Positions 53,735-61,523 of a stretch of 64,000 bases of DNA are shown here, in pieces. Under the pieces are notes generated by a model that worked only from the letters and a program-made list of their open reading frames with translations, was not told the DNA's origin and did not search any database. The stretch is taken from NCBI RefSeq assembly GCF_040225985.1, contig NZ_JBBPEU010000002.1, forward strand, positions 558,001 through 622,000, in the 5' to 3' direction. The first letter of the stretch is position 1; each line of letters begins with the position of its first letter. The translations under genes and the position numbers were made by a program. The stretch comes from Shimia sp040225985 (GTDB lineage: Bacteria; Pseudomonadota; Alphaproteobacteria; Rhodobacterales; Rhodobacteraceae).

Positions 53735-53767
53735 TATAAAAGCCCGCCCCGGTAAACCGAAGCGGGC
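53735..53767 (-). terminator. Terminator between soxA and soxB
   Basis: GCCCGC (53742-53747) and GCGGGC (53762-53767) pair, with an inner CGGT/ACCG stem, and TTTTATAT follows on the minus strand. It lies just past the soxA stop and ahead of the soxB promoter region. Confidence 0.75.
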
Positions 53768-53776
53768 CTTGTCAGG

Positions 53777-54631
53777 TTAGTTGCGGACGGACGGTGCTTC
53801 GACCGACAGACCGTTGCCGCGCGAAGCGACATAAAGTTCCAGCGCGATGAACTCGTCCGAACCCGGTTTGTAGGTTTCGGCGCGAGTGTCACGCACACAG
53901 CCTTTGAAGCGACCATGCGCGGTCGTCAGCTTGGCGTTTTTCAGTCGGTAGACCGGGAAGCCATTGATGTGGCCTTGGCTAAGATGGTCCGACCGGATGT
54001 TGTTGCCATAGTTTTCTTCGTGGCAGGACGCACAGCTCAGATCCAGCTGACCGGTGCGGGTATAGTAAAGCTCTTTACCCAGTTCCCAGGTCGCTTGTGC
54101 AGGGCCATCAATGGCCACGTTGACCGGCATACCGCGCGAAGGAACCGAGATCAGAGCTTCCATGCGCGCCATTTGCGCACCGGATTTCTTCCACGGCTCG
54201 GCGCCCATGCCATCGGTCAGGCAGTCGTTGATCTGCATTTCCATGGTATAGACTTTTTCCTTGCTGTCGTTCCACTTGGGATAGACAGCGCGCACACCAA
54301 CCATGCTTTCCTCGACATCGCCGTGGCAGCTCTGGCAGGATTTGCCCTTGGTGCCCATCTCGGTGGTCCAGTCGTCCATGGCCTGTTCTACAAAGATCAT
54401 GGCCGGGTTGTCGAAATCGTCGGCCTGCATGATCTGGGTTTCGTCCGAACGCATGTGCCAGCCCGAGATGACTTCGTCGAGCGCATCAGAAAGATGCTCG
54501 GGTGCCGGTGCTTTGGTGACCATTTCGATCTCGCCGTTAACGATCAGAACATCGTCATCCGCATCGGCCATTGCGAACATCGGGGCCGAGATCGCCAGTG
54601 CGGCAATCGCAGTCATTGCCTTGAATTTCAT
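53777..54631 (-). CDS. soxA: Dihaem cytochrome c SoxA
   Basis: A 284-residue exported protein with two c-haem sites: C99-C102-H103 (CQSCH) and C200-C203-H204 (CASCH), and the persulfidated active-site Cys245 in FKGCVRDTRAE. With SoxX it couples thiosulfate to the SoxY cysteine. Having both haem sites makes it the dihaem SoxA type. ATG 54631 is set by GGGAGGAAAC upstream. Confidence 0.96.
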   Translation of the reverse strand: MKFKAMTAIAALAISAPMFAMADADDDVLIVNGEIEMVTKAPAPEHLSDALDEVISGWHMRSDETQIMQADDFDNPAMIFVEQAMDDWTTEMGTKGKSCQSCHGDVEESMVGVRAVYPKWNDSKEKVYTMEMQINDCLTDGMGAEPWKKSGAQMARMEALISVPSRGMPVNVAIDGPAQATWELGKELYYTRTGQLDLSCASCHEENYGNNIRSDHLSQGHINGFPVYRLKNAKLTTAHGRFKGCVRDTRAETYKPGSDEFIALELYVASRGNGLSVEAPSVRN

Positions 54632-54706
54632 CGCGTTTCCTCCCTTGTAACCACCTTGCCCCCGCGACAGGGACAAGGCAGATTTTTTGGTGGGTGCACC
54701 GGCCTA

Positions 54707-55036
54707 TCAGCCGATTGCGACTTTCTTGGCAGTGTCGTAGACCGACCCGTCGTCATCGTACCAGGTGAACTTGAACTCACCGGCTTCGGGCACGGTGGCC
54801 TCGAATTCGATATAGGGGTTGGTCGAGATCGCCGGCTCCAGGGTGACGTCAACAACAGAGGCGCCGTTGAATTCACAAGTGAAGCGGTTGATGATCGAAC
54901 GCGGGATGAGGTTGCCCTCTTTGTCCTTGCGCTGACCGGATTCCATTTTGTGCGAAATCAGGGTCTTGATGACGATGGCCTCACCAGCAGCAGCTGTTTT
55001 CGGGACCTTGACGCGGGGTTTTACACCAGATGCCAT
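54707..55036 (-). CDS. soxZ: Sulfur-carrier complex subunit SoxZ
   Basis: A 109-residue immunoglobulin-like protein with no signal peptide (MASGVKPRVKVP...). It binds SoxY and is exported with it by the Tat system. It follows soxY by 18 bases and precedes soxA. Confidence 0.95.
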   Translation of the reverse strand: MASGVKPRVKVPKTAAAGEAIVIKTLISHKMESGQRKDKEGNLIPRSIINRFTCEFNGASVVDVTLEPAISTNPYIEFEATVPEAGEFKFTWYDDDGSVYDTAKKVAIG

Positions 55037-55054
55037 GTTTCTGTTCTCCTCTGA

Positions 55055-55471
55055 TTAGCCGCCGCAGCCGCCGATGGTCACTTTGACGGTCGACGATGCT
55101 TTTGCGAAGGAACCATCTGCCATTTTGGCGATGGCAACGACATCTTGCGTACCAGCCAGGCGGATACGGGTCGATGCGGCTTGGGTGGCGGCCAGTTCAC
55201 CAAAGTTGAACTGTGCCACACCGGGGGTCGGGTTACCCGCTGCCAGCAGCAGGATCGACACGGCGCCGGGTGCCGAGACACCAATCGGAACGGTGTTGCC
55301 GTTTTCGGCGATTTCCGGTGCGGTCAGCTCGATGCCGCCCTCGGCCATGTCGGCACCACCGGTAAATGCTGCGATCGCCTCGTCGGCGGCAGCCAGCACG
55401 CGGAAGGGAAGTACGGTCAGCGCCGCTGCCCCTGCCCCGAGTGCCAGAGTTTCACGTCTCGTGAAGTCCAT
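55055..55471 (-). CDS. soxY: Sulfur-carrier protein SoxY
   Basis: A 138-residue protein with a Tat leader (MDFTRRETLALGAGAAA). It ends in the GGCGG swinging arm, with Cys136 as the covalent sulfur carrier. All Sox intermediates stay bound to this residue. It sits between soxX and soxZ in the usual order. Confidence 0.96.
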   Translation of the reverse strand: MDFTRRETLALGAGAAALTVLPFRVLAAADEAIAAFTGGADMAEGGIELTAPEIAENGNTVPIGVSAPGAVSILLLAAGNPTPGVAQFNFGELAATQAASTRIRLAGTQDVVAIAKMADGSFAKASSTVKVTIGGCGG

Positions 55472-55507
55472 CTCTGTTCTCCTTGATAATTTACTTGCGC
55501 GCCCCTG

Positions 55508-55984
55508 TTACTCTTCTTTCAGAGTAGACAGGAAAGCGACCACGTCTTCGATTTGTTGTGCGCTCAGAAGCGGATCCAACGGACCTTCTGCGGCTTTGCC
55601 GGTATAGGCGTTGCCCGGGCGGGTGAACCCGTCCACGACATAATAGGCCGGCATGACGGTGCCCTCGTAAGTGGCCTTGGCGTTGGACAGGATACCACGC
55701 AGCTCGGCTTCGTTCCAGCGATCCGCGACGCCGTCAAGCGACGGGCCGACATTGCCGTGGAACGGGGCTTCGCTGAGGGCAGTGATCTGGTGACAGGCGA
55801 CGCAGTTGCCAAGCGATTTGGTCGTCATGACCTTGGCGCCGTTGGCCGCGTCCCCCGGTGCACCGGACAGCGACGCCTCAACGGCGCCATCTTCGGTATA
55901 TACCACGTCCGCAGGCGCGACGGGCCCGGCGATTGCAGCGCCGGCAGCCAGTGTTGCCGCCAGTGTCAGTGTCGAAAGCTTCAT
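55508..55984 (-). CDS. soxX: Monohaem cytochrome c SoxX
   Basis: A 158-residue exported cytochrome. Haem site C61-C64-H65 (CVACH) and a distal Met in GTVMPAYYV. It pairs with SoxA. The start at 55984 has GGGAGGAAAC; an apparent extension upstream lacks a signal peptide. It is the first gene of soxXYZA, with its operator at 56065-56080. Confidence 0.95.
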   Translation of the reverse strand: MKLSTLTLAATLAAGAAIAGPVAPADVVYTEDGAVEASLSGAPGDAANGAKVMTTKSLGNCVACHQITALSEAPFHGNVGPSLDGVADRWNEAELRGILSNAKATYEGTVMPAYYVVDGFTRPGNAYTGKAAEGPLDPLLSAQQIEDVVAFLSTLKEE

Positions 55985-56064
55985 GTTTCCTCCCTTGGCT
56001 ACCATCTCTTCCTGGGTAAGCTCGGTATACCGTAGGCTACCGCAGGGGCAGAACGCAACATCAA

Positions 56065-56080
56065 ATTCATTAACATGAAT
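56065..56080 (-). promoter_or_regulatory. ATTC-N8-GAAT operator upstream of soxX
   Basis: ATTC (56065-56068), eight bases, GAAT (56077-56080); in fact the palindrome is longer, ATTCAT-N4-ATGAAT. It lies 80 bases before the soxX start in the soxW-soxX gap, the region bound by SoxR in Paracoccus pantotrophus. A -35-like TTGATG on the minus strand (56058-56063) is adjacent. Confidence 0.65.
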
Positions 56081-56105
56081 GATTGAGTATGTTTTGCCGC
56101 AGGCC

Positions 56106-56144
56106 GCAGGGCTTTTCACTTATTTTCCAAAGGAAAAGCCCTGC
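56106..56144 (-). other. Strong hairpin downstream of soxW
   Basis: Perfect 12-base arms (56106-56117 and 56133-56144) with a 15-base loop, 35 bases after soxW. A competing small stem TTTTCC/GGAAAA (56123-56128 and 56132-56137) cannot form at the same time. No T run follows, so it may stabilise or process the soxVW mRNA rather than terminate it. Confidence 0.5.
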
Positions 56145-56178
56145 GCAACAATTGTTCAAGCCGCCTTACTCGAATCAC

Positions 56179-56757
56179 TTAATCGGTTTTTCCGTCCGAC
56201 CGCTCGCGAATCATGCGGGCGTGATAACGCTGAAAGTCTTCTTCAGACTGGTCAAGATACCGTTCTTCCGCGATCCACGTCATCAGGTCATAGGTCGTGC
56301 CCGGCATGAACGCACCCGGCATCACCCCCACAGCCTGACGGATGGCCGGGGTGTCGAAATCGACCTCGGGCGGCATGAAGATCATGGTCGGGGTGAACAT
56401 CACCCCCCATTTGCGGGCCGCCGCGCGCTCTTCCATGGCCTCGCCATCGGTGTCGACCATCTCGTTTGCGCCATGCAGGTCAAGCTGCACGGGGTAATAG
56501 GTCTCGGTCAGGTGTTTCTGAACACGCGGGTCCAGAAAGGCGCGCTCGTGCATGTCCTTGCAGTAAATGCAGCCGCGCTGTTCGACGATGATCAACAGCC
56601 GCTTGCCTTCGGATTTGGCGTCCTCGTAATCCTCTTGCAGGTCCTTGAAGGTATCGCGGAACCATGCGGTCTTATGCAGCCCATCATCCCCAAGTTCCGC
56701 CGCCCAGACCGGCAGGGCCACCATCGCGGCGGCAAGTGTCGCAATAATTTTTCTCAT
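56179..56757 (-). CDS. soxW: Periplasmic thioredoxin SoxW
   Basis: A 192-residue exported thioredoxin-like protein with a signal peptide (MRKIIATLAAAMVALPVWAA) and the redox pair Cys63-Cys66 (CIYC). It receives electrons from SoxV. The start at 56757 is chosen over an extension to 56784 for its signal peptide and the GGAGG upstream. It follows soxV by 28 bases. Confidence 0.9.
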   Translation of the reverse strand: MRKIIATLAAAMVALPVWAAELGDDGLHKTAWFRDTFKDLQEDYEDAKSEGKRLLIIVEQRGCIYCKDMHERAFLDPRVQKHLTETYYPVQLDLHGANEMVDTDGEAMEERAAARKWGVMFTPTMIFMPPEVDFDTPAIRQAVGVMPGAFMPGTTYDLMTWIAEERYLDQSEEDFQRYHARMIRERSDGKTD

Positions 56758-56785
56758 TGGTCTTTCCTCCCTGTGTGTTCCCATC

Positions 56786-57523
56786 CTAGCCCAGACCGCT
56801 CAGCCCGGGCGCATAGCGTAGCATCAGATCGGCAATGCGGTTCACGCTGTCCGTAGCGATCAGGAACGCAAAGACCAGCAGCATCACACCCATCACCTTT
56901 TCGACATACGGCATGTATTTGCGGTTGCGCTGCATCCAGCGCAGGAACGGCTTGGCAAACAGGGCGGCAATGATGAAGGGTGCCGTCATGCCCAGCCCGT
57001 AAACCAGCAGCAAAAGCGCCCCGCGCCAGATATCGCCCATGCCGCTGGCCACCATCAGGATCGACGCCAGCGCCGGGCCGACACAGGGCGTCCAGCCAAA
57101 ACCAAAGGCCAGCCCCATCAGGTAGGCGCCCAGCACCGTGGTCGGTTCGGCCGTGCTCTCGATCTTGGCTTCGCGATACAGCAGCGGAATTTTCAGAACG
57201 CCAAGGAAATGAAGGCCGAACAGCGCCAGCAACCCCGCCGCGACATAGGACAACGGATCACGGAACTGGGCAAAGGCCTGCCCCAACGCGGTGGCCCCCA
57301 TCCCCAGCAGTACAAAGATGGTCGTCACCCCGAGGGCAAAGAAAACCGCCGACAAAACAAGACGTTTCTGTGCCCCAGGGGCAATATCGCCATCCCCATG
57401 CAATTCAGACATGGAAATTCCGGCCATGTAGCATAAGTAGAACGGCACCATGGGAAGGATGCATGGTGTGAGAAAAGAAAGCAGCCCAGCCAAGGCGGCT
57501 CCTGCAAAGGAAATCTCGAGCAT
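56786..57523 (-). CDS. soxV: CcdA-type thiol-disulfide transporter SoxV
   Basis: A 245-residue membrane protein of the CcdA family with six helices. Conserved Cys lie in LSFLTPCILPMVPFYLC near residue 20 and GWTPCVGPALASI near 145. It carries electrons from cytoplasmic thioredoxin to SoxW, keeping SoxY reduced. The ATG at 57523 has GGAAGGGC upstream. It is divergent from soxS. Confidence 0.92.
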   Translation of the reverse strand: MLEISFAGAALAGLLSFLTPCILPMVPFYLCYMAGISMSELHGDGDIAPGAQKRLVLSAVFFALGVTTIFVLLGMGATALGQAFAQFRDPLSYVAAGLLALFGLHFLGVLKIPLLYREAKIESTAEPTTVLGAYLMGLAFGFGWTPCVGPALASILMVASGMGDIWRGALLLLVYGLGMTAPFIIAALFAKPFLRWMQRNRKYMPYVEKVMGVMLLVFAFLIATDSVNRIADLMLRYAPGLSGLG

Positions 57524-57544
57524 CAGCGCCCTTCCTTGATTTAT

Positions 57545-57568
57545 GCACATATTCATATTACGTTGTGC
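57545..57568. promoter_or_regulatory. Operator-like repeat between soxV and soxS
   Basis: GCACA (57545-57549) and TGTGC (57564-57568) form an inverted repeat around ATTCAT (57551-57556), half of the ATTC-N8-GAAT operator seen at soxX and soxB. It lies 27 bases before the soxS start and 22 before soxV, in the region bound by SoxR in P. pantotrophus. Confidence 0.45.
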
Positions 57569-57595
57569 GTCATACTGTCATCAACGGGGGGCTGC

Positions 57596-57964
57596 ATGCA
57601 AGCGCGCTCTTTCTTGTCGGCACTGGCCGTCACTGTTTTCACCACCCTGCCCGCCTGGGCAGCCGAACTGGTGATCGTGGAACAGGCCGGGTGCTACACC
57701 TGCAAGCTTTGGAACGAAGAGATCGGACCCATCTATCCAAAGACCGAAGCAGGCCAGTTCGCCCCTTTGCGGCGCGAAAACCTGCGCGCGAAACCCGATG
57801 ATCTGACATATGCCCGGCGTGTGAACTTCACGCCGACCTTTATCCTGATCGAGGACGGACAAGAGATCGCCCGCCTCGAGGGCTATCCGGGCGAAGACTT
57901 CTTCTGGTGGCATATCGAGAAAATGCTTGCCGAAAAGGCAGGCTTTCAAGGTGCGACACGGTAA
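57596..57964 (+). CDS. soxS: Periplasmic thioredoxin-like protein SoxS
   Basis: A 122-residue exported protein with a signal peptide ending in AWAA and the redox pair Cys33-Cys36 (CYTC). In Paracoccus SoxS reactivates the Sox complex by reducing the SoxY cysteine. It is divergent from soxV with a shared 72-base promoter region. soxR follows on the same strand after 198 bases. Confidence 0.9.
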   Translation: MQARSFLSALAVTVFTTLPAWAAELVIVEQAGCYTCKLWNEEIGPIYPKTEAGQFAPLRRENLRAKPDDLTYARRVNFTPTFILIEDGQEIARLEGYPGEDFFWWHIEKMLAEKAGFQGATR

Positions 57965-58162
57965 CGTTTCGTCCCTTTCGGTGCGGTAAAGGTTTTCTTA
58001 TGGCAGGGTTTGGTGTAACCGGCGCCCGAAACCTGTCCAAAACACTAGACTATGCCGGGACAGGGAACGCGGTTCTGAGTGGTCCTTCGCCATCAGACCG
58101 TAGGCAACGCCCTCCAATGCACAACGCATGCGGGGCGCGCAACACTGACGAGGGGAAAGACC

Positions 58163-58501
58163 ATGGCGCTTCCGGTATTCTCGGACGACATCAGCGAAGA
58201 AGAAATGGACCGTATGGTGGTCAACGCCACCAATGCCTCCAACTTCCTCAAGGCCATCAGCCACGAGGGCCGATTGATGATCCTGTGTCATCTGGTCAGC
58301 GGTGAAAAATCCGTGACCGAGCTTGAAGACCTACTGTCCGCCCGACAAGCCGCTGTATCGCAACAACTTTCCCGCCTGCGCCTCGAAGGTCTGGTGGTGC
58401 CGCGCCGCGAAGGCAAAACCATATATTACCGATTGGCGGATCACCGTCCGCGCCGTATACTGGAAGTGGTCTACGATCTCTTCTGCAGCGACGACGAATA
58501 A
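58163..58501 (+). CDS. soxR: ArsR-family repressor SoxR (SqrR-like persulfide sensor)
   Basis: A 112-residue winged-helix protein. The helix-turn-helix spans about 50-76 (SVTELEDLLSARQAAVSQQLSRLRLEGLV). Two cysteines, Cys42 and Cys108, are 66 residues apart, the same spacing as the sensing pair Cys41 and Cys107 of SqrR in Rhodobacter capsulatus. It would repress sox transcription until persulfide links the pair. ATG 58163 has GAGGGGAAAG upstream. Two perfect ATTC-N8-GAAT sites lie in the locus. Confidence 0.9.
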   Translation: MALPVFSDDISEEEMDRMVVNATNASNFLKAISHEGRLMILCHLVSGEKSVTELEDLLSARQAAVSQQLSRLRLEGLVVPRREGKTIYYRLADHRPRRILEVVYDLFCSDDE

Positions 58502-58567
58502 CTCCGTCCGGCGTCCGCACCCGATGTCGTGACCCGCACCGGTCAGGCATCAGGGAGGCTCCGGTTC

Positions 58568-59647
58568 ATGCTGGCATTGCTCGAAACACTCTTGGACAGG
58601 ATCGGCGACAATAATCTTGTCGCCCTTTTCGGCATGCTTGGGGGAATCGTCCTTGGCCTTGCAGCACGCCTTGGCCGGTTCTGTACGCTGGGCGCCATCG
58701 AAGACCTTCTATATGGCGGCAGCGATCTGCGGATGCGCATGTGGGCCCTTGCGATCGGCGGGGCCATCGTCGGCAGTTTTGCCCTGATCGGCACCGGATT
58801 TCTCGAGGCGGAAACCTCGTTCTATTTCTCGATCCGCTGGATGCCCGTAGCCTCTATCATCGGCGGGCTGATGTTCGGCTATGGTATGGCACTGGCCGGA
58901 AACTGCGGCTATGGCGCGATTGCGCGTCTTGGCGGCGGGGACCTGCGCAGCTTTGTGATCGTGCTGGTGATGGGCGTATCGGCCTATGTGGTGCTGGCAG
59001 GCCCCCTTGCCCCGTTGCGCAATTGGCTGTTCCCGCAAATCGACGTCACCGCCCCGGTCCCGCCCGGCATCGCCCACCACATCGGCAACTGGACTGGACT
59101 GGCCGCCGCCCCTGTGGGCATGACCATCGGTGCGCTTATCATGATCGCCGCGCTGTGGTCGTCAGAAATGCGGAAAGACGTCAAGGCAATCTTCTGGGCC
59201 CTCATGGTGGCCGCCGCCATCGTCTCGGGCTGGGCCGGAAGCCAGTGGGTCGCCACCAACGGATTTGACGGAGTGCAGCTTGTCTCGCACAGCTTCTCGG
59301 CGCCCGTCGGCGAATCCATCCTGTTTGCCATGAACGGCTCGGTGCGGCCCCTGTCCTTTGCGGTCGGATCGGTCGCCGGGGTCTGGCTTGGGGCTTTCAT
59401 CGGCTCGATGATGAAAGGCCATTTCCGGTGGGAGGCCTGCGAAGACCCGCGCGAGCTGCGCCGCCAGATCTTCGGTGCAATCATCATGGGGGCCGGGGCC
59501 ATTCTCGCCATCGGCTGCACCGTGGGTCAGGGGATCACGGCCTTTTCGCTGCTGGCAATCTCGGCGCCAGTCACGTTTCTCGCGATCTTTGCCGGCGCGG
59601 CCATCGGTCTGCGCCAGTTGATCGAAGGGTTCCAGCCTGCGGAATAA
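58568..59647 (+). CDS. soxT: YeeE/YedE family transporter SoxT (thiosulfate uptake)
   Basis: A 359-residue membrane protein with about nine to ten helices. Three conserved Cys match those of the TsuA thiosulfate importer: Cys39 (GRFCTLG), Cys113 (GNCGYG) and Cys317 (GCTVGQG). It is placed 67 bases after soxR on the same strand, as in other soxSRT loci. It would bring thiosulfate or a related sulfur species in for sensing or use. ATG 58568 has GGGAGG upstream. Confidence 0.88.
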   Translation: MLALLETLLDRIGDNNLVALFGMLGGIVLGLAARLGRFCTLGAIEDLLYGGSDLRMRMWALAIGGAIVGSFALIGTGFLEAETSFYFSIRWMPVASIIGGLMFGYGMALAGNCGYGAIARLGGGDLRSFVIVLVMGVSAYVVLAGPLAPLRNWLFPQIDVTAPVPPGIAHHIGNWTGLAAAPVGMTIGALIMIAALWSSEMRKDVKAIFWALMVAAAIVSGWAGSQWVATNGFDGVQLVSHSFSAPVGESILFAMNGSVRPLSFAVGSVAGVWLGAFIGSMMKGHFRWEACEDPRELRRQIFGAIIMGAGAILAIGCTVGQGITAFSLLAISAPVTFLAIFAGAAIGLRQLIEGFQPAE

Positions 59648-59663
59648 GGCGCGTCCTACGCCC

Positions 59664-60059
59664 CTAGTCCTGTGCTGCCCCAATATAGGCCAGAAGATCC
59701 GCCACCGGACGGCTAACTTTCAAACTGCCGCCTTCCGGCAATTTGACCCGCGTGGTCGGCCCCTCGAAAAAGAACCCATAGACCGGCATCGGACTGCCAT
59801 GCGCAACCAAGGGGTCACGCCCGTCGATCCGTTCGGCCACGCGCTGGGTGGGGAACAGCCCCGCGTTGCGTCGCGCAAGGGCTGTCAGGTCAGTGGGCTT
59901 GATCGTCAGCACGCCCGCCATCGGCCCGGCGCCGTCCAGATCGACTCCATGACATGTCGCACAGTGTTCCGCGTAATACGCACCACCCCGCGCTACATCC
60001 GCTGCCCAGCCCGTATCGGCCGCAAGGCCCAGGGCCGCCAGGATGACAACATGCTTCAT
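59664..60059 (-). CDS. Monohaem cytochrome c next to soxT (exported)
   Basis: A 131-residue protein with a signal peptide (MKHVVILAALGLAADTGWAA) and one haem motif CATCHG near residue 36. The C-terminal part has MPVYGFFF and LLAYIGAAQD. The ATG at 60059 has GAGGAGGTGG upstream. It is convergent with soxT, 17 bases away, and 20 bases downstream of a related cytochrome gene. It could transfer electrons for a Sox-linked step; no direct evidence. Confidence 0.82.
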   Translation of the reverse strand: MKHVVILAALGLAADTGWAADVARGGAYYAEHCATCHGVDLDGAGPMAGVLTIKPTDLTALARRNAGLFPTQRVAERIDGRDPLVAHGSPMPVYGFFFEGPTTRVKLPEGGSLKVSRPVADLLAYIGAAQD

Positions 60060-60079
60060 GTCCACCTCCTCTGATTGGT

Positions 60080-60451
60080 TCAGCCAGAGACCTGAAGGGA
60101 CTCGAGATAGTCCACCACCGCCTCAAGTCGGGCATCGGCCATTGCGCCCGTGCCCATCATCTCTGAAAACTCGGGCATTGCACCGCTGAAATGATCGCCT
60201 CGCCCCTTGCCCGCGATGGCCTCGGTCACGCGCAAGCGCGGGTAGGTGCCACCGTTCTCGACCGTCAACACGGTCAAATCTGGAGGCAATTTCAACAGCT
60301 TACCCGCAAAATCTCCATCACCCTTGCCGCCAGGGCCGTGGCACATGGCGCAGTGTTCGTTATAGATCGCCTGACCGGACACCCCGATCTGCGCACAGGC
60401 GGTCATGATGCCAATCGCCCCGAAAACCGCTGCACCCCATATCAACCGCAT
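60080..60451 (-). CDS. Monohaem cytochrome c, lipoprotein-like
   Basis: A 123-residue protein with a hydrophobic leader that ends in the possible lipobox MTAC (Cys20), and one haem motif CAMCHG near residue 37. The layout and motifs parallel the next gene (59664-60059), so the pair arose by duplication. The lipobox is imperfect (Met at -3). It is the first gene of a two-cytochrome unit that ends beside soxT, and divergent from the thioesterase. Confidence 0.8.
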   Translation of the reverse strand: MRLIWGAAVFGAIGIMTACAQIGVSGQAIYNEHCAMCHGPGGKGDGDFAGKLLKLPPDLTVLTVENGGTYPRLRVTEAIAGKGRGDHFSGAMPEFSEMMGTGAMADARLEAVVDYLESLQVSG

Positions 60452-60582
60452 ATCCTGTTCCCCGACTTGTTCCGTCCGACCCTGCCAAAAATCCGCCGGG
60501 TCTTCCTTGACCCGTGTCATATGAGGATGACAATCCCGCAACACCGCGCCATTGTCGAGACATTACATCGACGGAGGAGCAT

Positions 60583-60993
60583 ATGAGCCTGACACCGCAG
60601 GACGCACAACAGTTTCTGGAAGACAATTTTGCCCCTTGGGTCAAAGCGTTAGATCTGACCATCACCGATATCTCGCCCCAAGGCGCGACCCTGACCATGC
60701 CGATCACCCCCGATCTGGCACGCGTGGGCGGCATTATCTCGGGACAGGCGCTGGCCGCGATGGCCGACACCAGCATGGTATTTGCGGCCTTTGGACATTT
60801 GCAGGCCGCTCGCCCCGTGGCCACCACCAATCTCGACACGCAATTCCTGCGCCCCGGCGTCGGCGACATGATCCGCTGTGACGCCGAAATCGTGCGCGCG
60901 GGCAAGGCGCTGATCTTCTGCAAGGCCACGATGACGGCGCTGCCTTCTGACAAAGTCGTGGCCACGGCGACAGCAACTTTCTTTGTACCATAA
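60583..60993 (+). CDS. PaaI family thioesterase
   Basis: A 136-residue hotdog-fold protein with the conserved GGIISGQALAAMADTSM helix (about 47-63) and the later TTNLDTQFLRPG strand. PaaI-type enzymes hydrolyse acyl-CoA. The start ATG 60583 is backed by CGGAGGAG. It precedes a small membrane gene by nine bases. Confidence 0.85.
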   Translation: MSLTPQDAQQFLEDNFAPWVKALDLTITDISPQGATLTMPITPDLARVGGIISGQALAAMADTSMVFAAFGHLQAARPVATTNLDTQFLRPGVGDMIRCDAEIVRAGKALIFCKATMTALPSDKVVATATATFFVP

Positions 60994-61002
60994 GGATTTA
61001 GC

Positions 61003-61449
61003 ATGTCTGCAACGACCACATATGCCAGTGTGATGCTGGCCGCAGGGATTGGTATCCCGGTGCTTGCGGCGCTGAATGCCGCCCTTGGACAACGGCTTGG
61101 CGCGCCAGTGGCGGCGGGCACGATCCTGTTTTGCGTGGCCCTGCTCTGCACGGTGGTCGTGCTGCTGCTGACCGGGGGCGCCACCCATCTGCACAAGGCC
61201 GCAGACGCCCCGAAACACCTGTTTCTCGCCGGGGTCCTTGTGGCCTTTTATGTGCTGTCGATCACCTTTGTGGCGCCGAAGTTCGGGGTTGGGAATGCAG
61301 TCTTTTTCGTATTGCTGGGGCAGTTGATATCGGCCGCAGCAATCGACCATTTCGGATTGTTCGGTGCGCAAATTTCACCGCTGTCCCTGACACGCGCGGG
61401 CGGGATCGGGCTGATGGCGGCGGGGGTCTGGCTGACCCAACAGGCATAA
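61003..61449 (+). CDS. DMT-type small membrane transporter (YdcZ/DUF606)
   Basis: A 148-residue protein with about five hydrophobic segments, starting YASVMLAAGIGIPVLAALNAALGQRLGAPVAAG and ending in GGIGLMAAGVWLTQQA, as in the DUF606/YdcZ group of drug/metabolite-type transporters. Most members work as pairs or dimers. Its substrate is unknown. It is coupled with the thioesterase. Confidence 0.82.
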   Translation: MSATTTYASVMLAAGIGIPVLAALNAALGQRLGAPVAAGTILFCVALLCTVVVLLLTGGATHLHKAADAPKHLFLAGVLVAFYVLSITFVAPKFGVGNAVFFVLLGQLISAAAIDHFGLFGAQISPLSLTRAGGIGLMAAGVWLTQQA

Positions 61450-61472
61450 GTGAAAACCGGAAAATTGTTCGA

Positions 61473-61512
61473 TTTGTACAAGCCTGCGAGGCTAGATGTC
61501 TGGTTTGTACAA
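61473..61512. repeat. Two TTTGTACAA repeats between DMT gene and lolD
   Basis: TTTGTACAA occurs at 61473-61481 and 61504-61512, 31 bases apart (about three helical turns). Each contains the palindrome TTGTACAA. The site lies between convergent genes, so a promoter operator is unlikely. No function is assigned. Confidence 0.35.
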
Positions 61513-61523
61513 AATTTTGCCTG

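Noticed and set aside
55985..56119. N-terminal extension of SoxX
   Set aside because: It would pass through the operator and promoter-like sequence and place the signal peptide internally.
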